From Clostridia bacterium (GTDB taxonomy: Bacteria > Bacillota > Clostridia > Christensenellales > QALW01), in contig CAAGID010000018.1 of NCBI GenBank assembly GCA_900769815.1, positions 1-64,000 on the forward strand: 64,000 bases of DNA, read 5' to 3'. Positions within the stretch are counted from its first letter, which is position 1. The number at the start of each line of letters is the position of its first letter. The position numbers were made by a program, and so were the translations under genes. Positions 60,723 to 64,000 of this stretch are shown here, piece after piece. Below the pieces are notes generated by a model that had not been told where the DNA came from, did not search any database, and saw only the letters and a list, made by a program, of their open reading frames with translations.

Positions 60723-61793
60723 TTGGGCAGTATTCCGTTTATTATAATTGCCATTCTGATGCTTGGTCTGCTTATTCTTGTACACGAATTAGGGCATTTT
60801 ATAACCGGCAGACTTTTAGGTTTCAAAATAAATGAATTTTCCATCGGAATGGGGCCAAAATTATTTTCTAAAGAGAAAAAAGGAATATTGTATTCTTTAC
60901 GTGCTATTCCTATGGGCGGATTCGTTGCTTTTTACGGGGAAGATGGTGATGAAGACGACCCTCGCGCAATGAACAATATGCCTTGGTATAAACGAGCTAT
61001 TGTAATGTTTTCCGGAGCAGGCTTTAATATTCTGTTTGCTTTGATTATTACAGCAATTCTTACGATGTCTGTAGGCTATTATGCACCTGAAATTTATAGC
61101 GTAAACGAGCAATCAGGTCTTTATAACGTTGCACAAAAAGGTGATTTAATTTATGCAGTAAATGGTAAAACTCTTGCCGATGCTACAGAATTTCAAATGG
61201 AGCTTGAAAAAATTTCTGCTGATGCCGTTATAAACCTTACTATTTTAAGAAGCGGAGAAAAGATTGACTATAGTGTAAAACGTTATTTTGATGCTGAAAG
61301 CGGCGGATATCTTATTGGTATCCAAAATACTTATGGAATAGTTGAACCCGGATTTTTTGAGTCAATTGGTCATTCCTTCAGATATAACGTTTGGATGACT
61401 AAAACAATGTATAAAACCCTATGGGAGCTTGTTACGGGTAAAATCAGTCTTGAAAACGTAACGGGACCTATTTCTACCATAGGACAATTAAGCGGAATTG
61501 TTGAAGAAACAGCTAACAATGAATATGTGCAGGAGCTTAGCTTTAAAGAGAGAGCAGCACAAGTAATTCAAACGATAACACAGCTTCTTGTAATTATAAG
61601 TATGAATCTTGCAATTATGAATCTCTTACCAATACCTGCACTTGATGGATTCAGACTTCTTTTTGCACTTATTGAAGGAGTAACAAAAAAACATATACCG
61701 AGAAAAATCGAAGGTATAATAAATGCTGCAGGTTTGATTTTTCTAATAGGGTTAATGGTTGTACTTGAGGTTTCAAAAATATTTACAGGGTGA
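60723..61793 (+). CDS. rseP: Site-2 intramembrane protease RseP/RasP
   Basis: A 356-residue M50B metalloprotease with HELGH (LVHELGHFITGRLL), a central PDZ domain (about 120-190) and the C-terminal NLLPIPALDGFRL. It cleaves membrane-embedded anti-sigma factors and leftover signal peptides. The start is TTG, with CGGAGG six bases upstream. It overlaps the ribosome binding site of ispG. Confidence 0.94.
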   Translation: MGSIPFIIIAILMLGLLILVHELGHFITGRLLGFKINEFSIGMGPKLFSKEKKGILYSLRAIPMGGFVAFYGEDGDEDDPRAMNNMPWYKRAIVMFSGAGFNILFALIITAILTMSVGYYAPEIYSVNEQSGLYNVAQKGDLIYAVNGKTLADATEFQMELEKISADAVINLTILRSGEKIDYSVKRYFDAESGGYLIGIQNTYGIVEPGFFESIGHSFRYNVWMTKTMYKTLWELVTGKISLENVTGPISTIGQLSGIVEETANNEYVQELSFKERAAQVIQTITQLLVIISMNLAIMNLLPIPALDGFRLLFALIEGVTKKHIPRKIEGIINAAGLIFLIGLMVVLEVSKIFTG

Positions 61794-61798
61794 TTTTT

Positions 61799-62851
61799 AT
61801 GACAAAAGAAATAAAAATAGGAAATATATATATTGGTAACGGAAATAAAATTGCAGTACAGTCAATGACAACTGCAGATACTGCTGACGTTGATGCAACA
61901 GTTGAACAAATTTTAAAGCTTGAAAAAGCCGGTTGCGATATTGTAAGAGCATCTGTTTATAATATGGATGCTGCACACGCTTTTAAAGATATAAAAGAAA
62001 AAATACACATTCCGCTTGTTGCTGACGTGCATTTTGACCATAAACTTGCTATTGCCGCAGTAGAAAATGGGGCAGATAAACTGAGAATAAATCCGGGAAA
62101 TATTACTGATGAAAAGGCAGTAAAAATGCTTGCTGATTGTGCAAAAAGTCATCAAGTACCTATAAGAATTGGAGTAAATGGGGGAAGTCTTTCTCCTGAA
62201 ATCAGAAAAAAATTTGGCGAAACTTCTGCAGAAGCACTTGTTGAAAGTGCAATGGAGAATGTAAAAATTCTTGAAGACGTAGGATTTTATGATATTTGCA
62301 TTTCTGTTAAGTCATCTAACGTAAGAAAAATGATTTCTGCATACAGAATTCTTAAACAAAAGTGTGATTATCCTTTACATTTAGGTGTTACTGAAGCAGG
62401 TACTGCGGATGTGGGAATAGTAAAAAATGCTATAGGTATTGGAACCCTTCTTCTTGATGGTATTGGTGATACTATACGTGTATCGTTAACAGGTGATCCT
62501 ACTGAAGAGGTATATGCCGGCAAAAATATTTTAAAAAGTATTGGATTGCTTCAAGAAGGCGTTGAAATAATATCTTGTCCTATGTGTGCACGGACAAAAA
62601 TCCCGCTTGAAAAAATTATTAAGCAAGTAAAAGAGGCAACTTGCGATATTAAAAAACCAATTAAAGTTGCAATTATGGGATGCGTTGTTAATGGTCCCGG
62701 GGAAGCAAAAGATTCTGATATCGGTCTTGCGGGTGGTGGCGGAAACGGCGGTAAAGCAGTTTTATTTAAGTCAGGTCAATTACTCGCAAGCGGTAATTTG
62801 GAAAAAATGACGGAGCTTCTTATCAAAGAAATACATAATTTTACAAAATAA
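61799..62851 (+). CDS. ispG: 4-hydroxy-3-methylbut-2-enyl diphosphate synthase IspG/GcpE
   Basis: A 350-residue 4Fe-4S enzyme in the penultimate MEP step. A TIM barrel (VQSMTTADTADVDATVEQI in parts; LRINPGNI) precedes the C-terminal cluster domain with CPMCART and MGCVVNGPGEA. ATG 61799 follows GGGTGA. It closes the run; the window has no polC after it, which often follows in Clostridia and Bacilli. Confidence 0.95.
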   Translation: MTKEIKIGNIYIGNGNKIAVQSMTTADTADVDATVEQILKLEKAGCDIVRASVYNMDAAHAFKDIKEKIHIPLVADVHFDHKLAIAAVENGADKLRINPGNITDEKAVKMLADCAKSHQVPIRIGVNGGSLSPEIRKKFGETSAEALVESAMENVKILEDVGFYDICISVKSSNVRKMISAYRILKQKCDYPLHLGVTEAGTADVGIVKNAIGIGTLLLDGIGDTIRVSLTGDPTEEVYAGKNILKSIGLLQEGVEIISCPMCARTKIPLEKIIKQVKEATCDIKKPIKVAIMGCVVNGPGEAKDSDIGLAGGGGNGGKAVLFKSGQLLASGNLEKMTELLIKEIHNFTK

Positions 62852-62873
62852 TCATATTCTTTACAAAAAACGC

Positions 62874-62902
62874 TTGACTATTATTTACAAATAATGTAAA
62901 AT
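62874..62902 (+). promoter_or_regulatory. Promoter with an overlapping dyad, for the DUF6514-like gene
   Basis: TTGACT (62874-62879), a 17-bp spacer and TAAAAT (62897-62902). TTTAC/GTAAA arms (62884-62900) form a dyad between the two hexamers, and AATGTAAA is repeated after the -10. This could be an operator. Confidence 0.6.
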
Positions 62903-62934
62903 ATTACCAATAAATGTAAATTAGGTGATGTTTT

Positions 62935-63150
62935 ATGAAATGCGAAATAATAGAAACGAAAATTTATATTGAAAACGAAGAAGTAACCGTCTATGGTTTA
63001 GAATTTATATCAAACAATAATATATTAAAGCGTATTGAAAATATATTTTGTGAGTATGATAAGATTATAGAATTAAGAAAAATTATAAATGATAATCATG
63101 TAGATATAAGACAAATTGGTTATATTATTGAGGATTATTTAATAGACTAA
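62935..63150 (+). CDS. Small DUF6514-like protein
   Basis: A 71-residue acidic protein with alternating strands then helices (IETKIYIENEEVTVYGLEF; IENIFCEYDKIIELRKII). The pattern resembles DUF6514 proteins, small clostridial proteins of unknown function; that match is from memory and moderate. It has its own promoter and an AGGTGA site. No neighbour explains it. Confidence 0.65.
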   Translation: MKCEIIETKIYIENEEVTVYGLEFISNNNILKRIENIFCEYDKIIELRKIINDNHVDIRQIGYIIEDYLID

Positions 63151-63196
63151 AAAAGAAAGCCATTAGAGGCTTACTAATAAAGAACTATAAAAATGC

Positions 63197-63233
63197 GGCG
63201 ATACAATTTAGCTTTTATTGCTATTGTATCGCC
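63197..63233. terminator. Hairpin between convergent genes
   Basis: An 11-bp perfect stem (63197-63207 with 63223-63233) that can extend inward through TAGC/GCTA. T-rich sequence flanks it on both strands, so it could end transcription from both the DUF6514-like and the IclR-family genes. The rest of 63151-63351 holds nothing else I can support, apart from a short dyad (AGTGT/ACACT, 63275-63288). Confidence 0.6.
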
Positions 63234-63351
63234 TTATTACTTTTAATTAAAAATTTTGACATAAAATTTTTGAAAGTGTTGTGACACTATGAAATATCTT
63301 TCCAAAATTTCGATGAATTTGGCAAGCTATACTATGATACACATTCTTAGT

Positions 63352-64000
63352 CTATGAATATTTAAGACGTCTTCCTATTTCTGCTGTTGCTTTTATAATA
63401 TTGTGTTTTATAAGCTTTTCTTTTTCCGCAAATTGCTTATATTCTTCTTGTGTACATAAATGGGCAACACCGATTGCGCCTATGCACTTTGTATATTTGA
63501 AAATAGCAGCAGCATATCCAAGTAAGATTTTACCATCATCTCTTACACTGTACGTCTGTACAATACCATTTCTATCAATTTCTAAAAGCTTTGCCTCCAA
63601 TGTTTCAAGAGATAAAACTTCGTCCCAGTGTCCTTCGGACGGAAGGCCATTTTTTTCAAAAATTCTTTTTATATCGGACTTATCCATATTTGCCATAATA
63701 ATTCTGCCTGTTGCGGTGCGGTAAATATCATCAGGCATAATTTCTGAACCTTCGGGAAGTATTTTTAACGTATCTATATAGTCTATTGTATATTTCTGCC
63801 CGCCTTCAACTACTGCAAGGATTACGGAGCACCCTGTTTTCTTATTAAGCCAGCGTATCAACGGGTGGCATATCGTTGCAAATTCATTCTCATACTTTCC
63901 GTATCTTGAAAGACAGTATGTTGCTGGTCCGAGCACATAACCTTTTGCATGGGATATCTGTTTGACATAGCCCTCCATGGCGAGTGTGGATATTATGTGT
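63352..64000 (-). CDS. IclR-family transcriptional regulator, N-terminus cut off by the window
   Basis: The visible 216 residues comprise the end of the N-terminal winged helix (HIISTLAMEGYVKQ...GYVLG) and the complete IclR effector-binding domain. The latter has IDYIDTL, the RTATGRIIMA helix that matches PLHATA.GKA.LA, and IGAIGVA. The frame stays open through 64000, so the true start is outside; the internal ATG at 63978 is not the start. IclR proteins usually repress catabolic operons. The ligand is unknown, and the target genes probably lie to the right. Confidence 0.83.
   Translation of the reverse strand, partial: HIISTLAMEGYVKQISHAKGYVLGPATYCLSRYGKYENEFATICHPLIRWLNKKTGCSVILAVVEGGQKYTIDYIDTLKILPEGSEIMPDDIYRTATGRIIMANMDKSDIKRIFEKNGLPSEGHWDEVLSLETLEAKLLEIDRNGIVQTYSVRDDGKILLGYAAAIFKYTKCIGAIGVAHLCTQEEYKQFAEKEKLIKHNIIKATAEIGRRLKYS

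Noticed and set aside
63256..63333. TTGACA and a separate TATACT right of the DUF6514-like gene
   Set aside because: They are not spaced as a pair and would point antisense into the IclR-family gene; no product follows.
1..64000. tRNA, rRNA, CRISPR arrays, insertion sequences, prophage
   Set aside because: None recognised on reading both strands; no transposase, integrase or regular spacer-repeat pattern seen.

Overview
This is a low-GC, densely packed housekeeping stretch from a Gram-positive member of the Clostridia. Evidence for this includes Firmicutes-type gene order (yicC-remA-gmk-rpoZ-priA-def-fmt-rsmB-rlmN-prpC-prkC-rsgA-rpe; nusB-folD-xseA-xseB-ispA; dxs-tlyA-nadK-argR-recN-spoIVB-spo0A; rpsB-tsf-pyrH-frr-uppS-cdsA-dxr-rseP-ispG). 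Sporulation genes (spoVM, spoIVB, a spo0A-locus gene, spoIIM), a threonyl T-box riboswitch and strong AGGAGG ribosome binding sites point the same way. A gut Oscillospirales/Ruminococcaceae-type organism is plausible, but that is inference. Almost every gene is on the + strand; only the two edge genes are on the - strand.

Layout. 1-1123: hairpins and an orphan lipoprotein of the NMT1/THI5 ABC substrate-binding type (- strand). 1252-5470: DNA repair pair pcrA-ligA. 5536-17648: one long run from yicC to rpe, covering nucleotide synthesis, RNA polymerase omega, replication restart, N-formyl-methionine handling, rRNA methylation, and the PrpC/PrkC phosphatase-kinase pair. 17694-17958: two genes too short for routine gene calling, a 49-residue membrane peptide and a SpoVM-like peptide. 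17994-23456: asp23-amaP-nusB, a Kae1/TsaD paralogue, folD, exonuclease VII and ispA. 23541-25906: a split TSUP transporter and Ppx/GppA. 25922-37539: an aconitase-like hydratase, then the cell-shape and division cluster mreBCD, PBP2, a HlyD-like anchor, yggS, sepF, a DivIVA-like protein, a DUF5665-type protein, lspA and rluD. 37545-39732: T-box plus thrS. 39845-45384: dxs-tlyA-nadK-argR-recN. 45534-48886: spoIVB, a receiver-less Spo0A, spoIIM and dacF. 48944-52368: lysA, a site-2 protease homologue and scpAB. 52467-54955: rpsO and pnp. 55141-62851: rpsB to ispG. 62935-64000: a small DUF6514-like gene and a truncated IclR-family regulator.

Themes. The isoprenoid pathway is spread over the window (dxs, dxr, ispG, ispA, uppS) and feeds cell-wall synthesis, which is itself represented by mreBCD, PBP2, DacF, LysA and the PASTA kinase. 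Promoters are unusually readable: most are TTGnnn-17-TGnTATAAT, with an extended -10, and several sit inside the 3' end of the preceding gene.

The most notable observation is at the canonical spo0A position after spoIVB. A 109-residue gene there encodes only the DNA-binding effector domain of Spo0A, with no receiver domain in or before it. It is followed by a strong terminator hairpin whose 3' arm and T-run hold the ribosome binding site and TTG start of spoIIM. The same design, a ribosome binding site inside a terminator-like hairpin, precedes the 49-residue gene upstream of spoVM. No tRNA, rRNA, CRISPR array, insertion sequence or phage gene was recognised.
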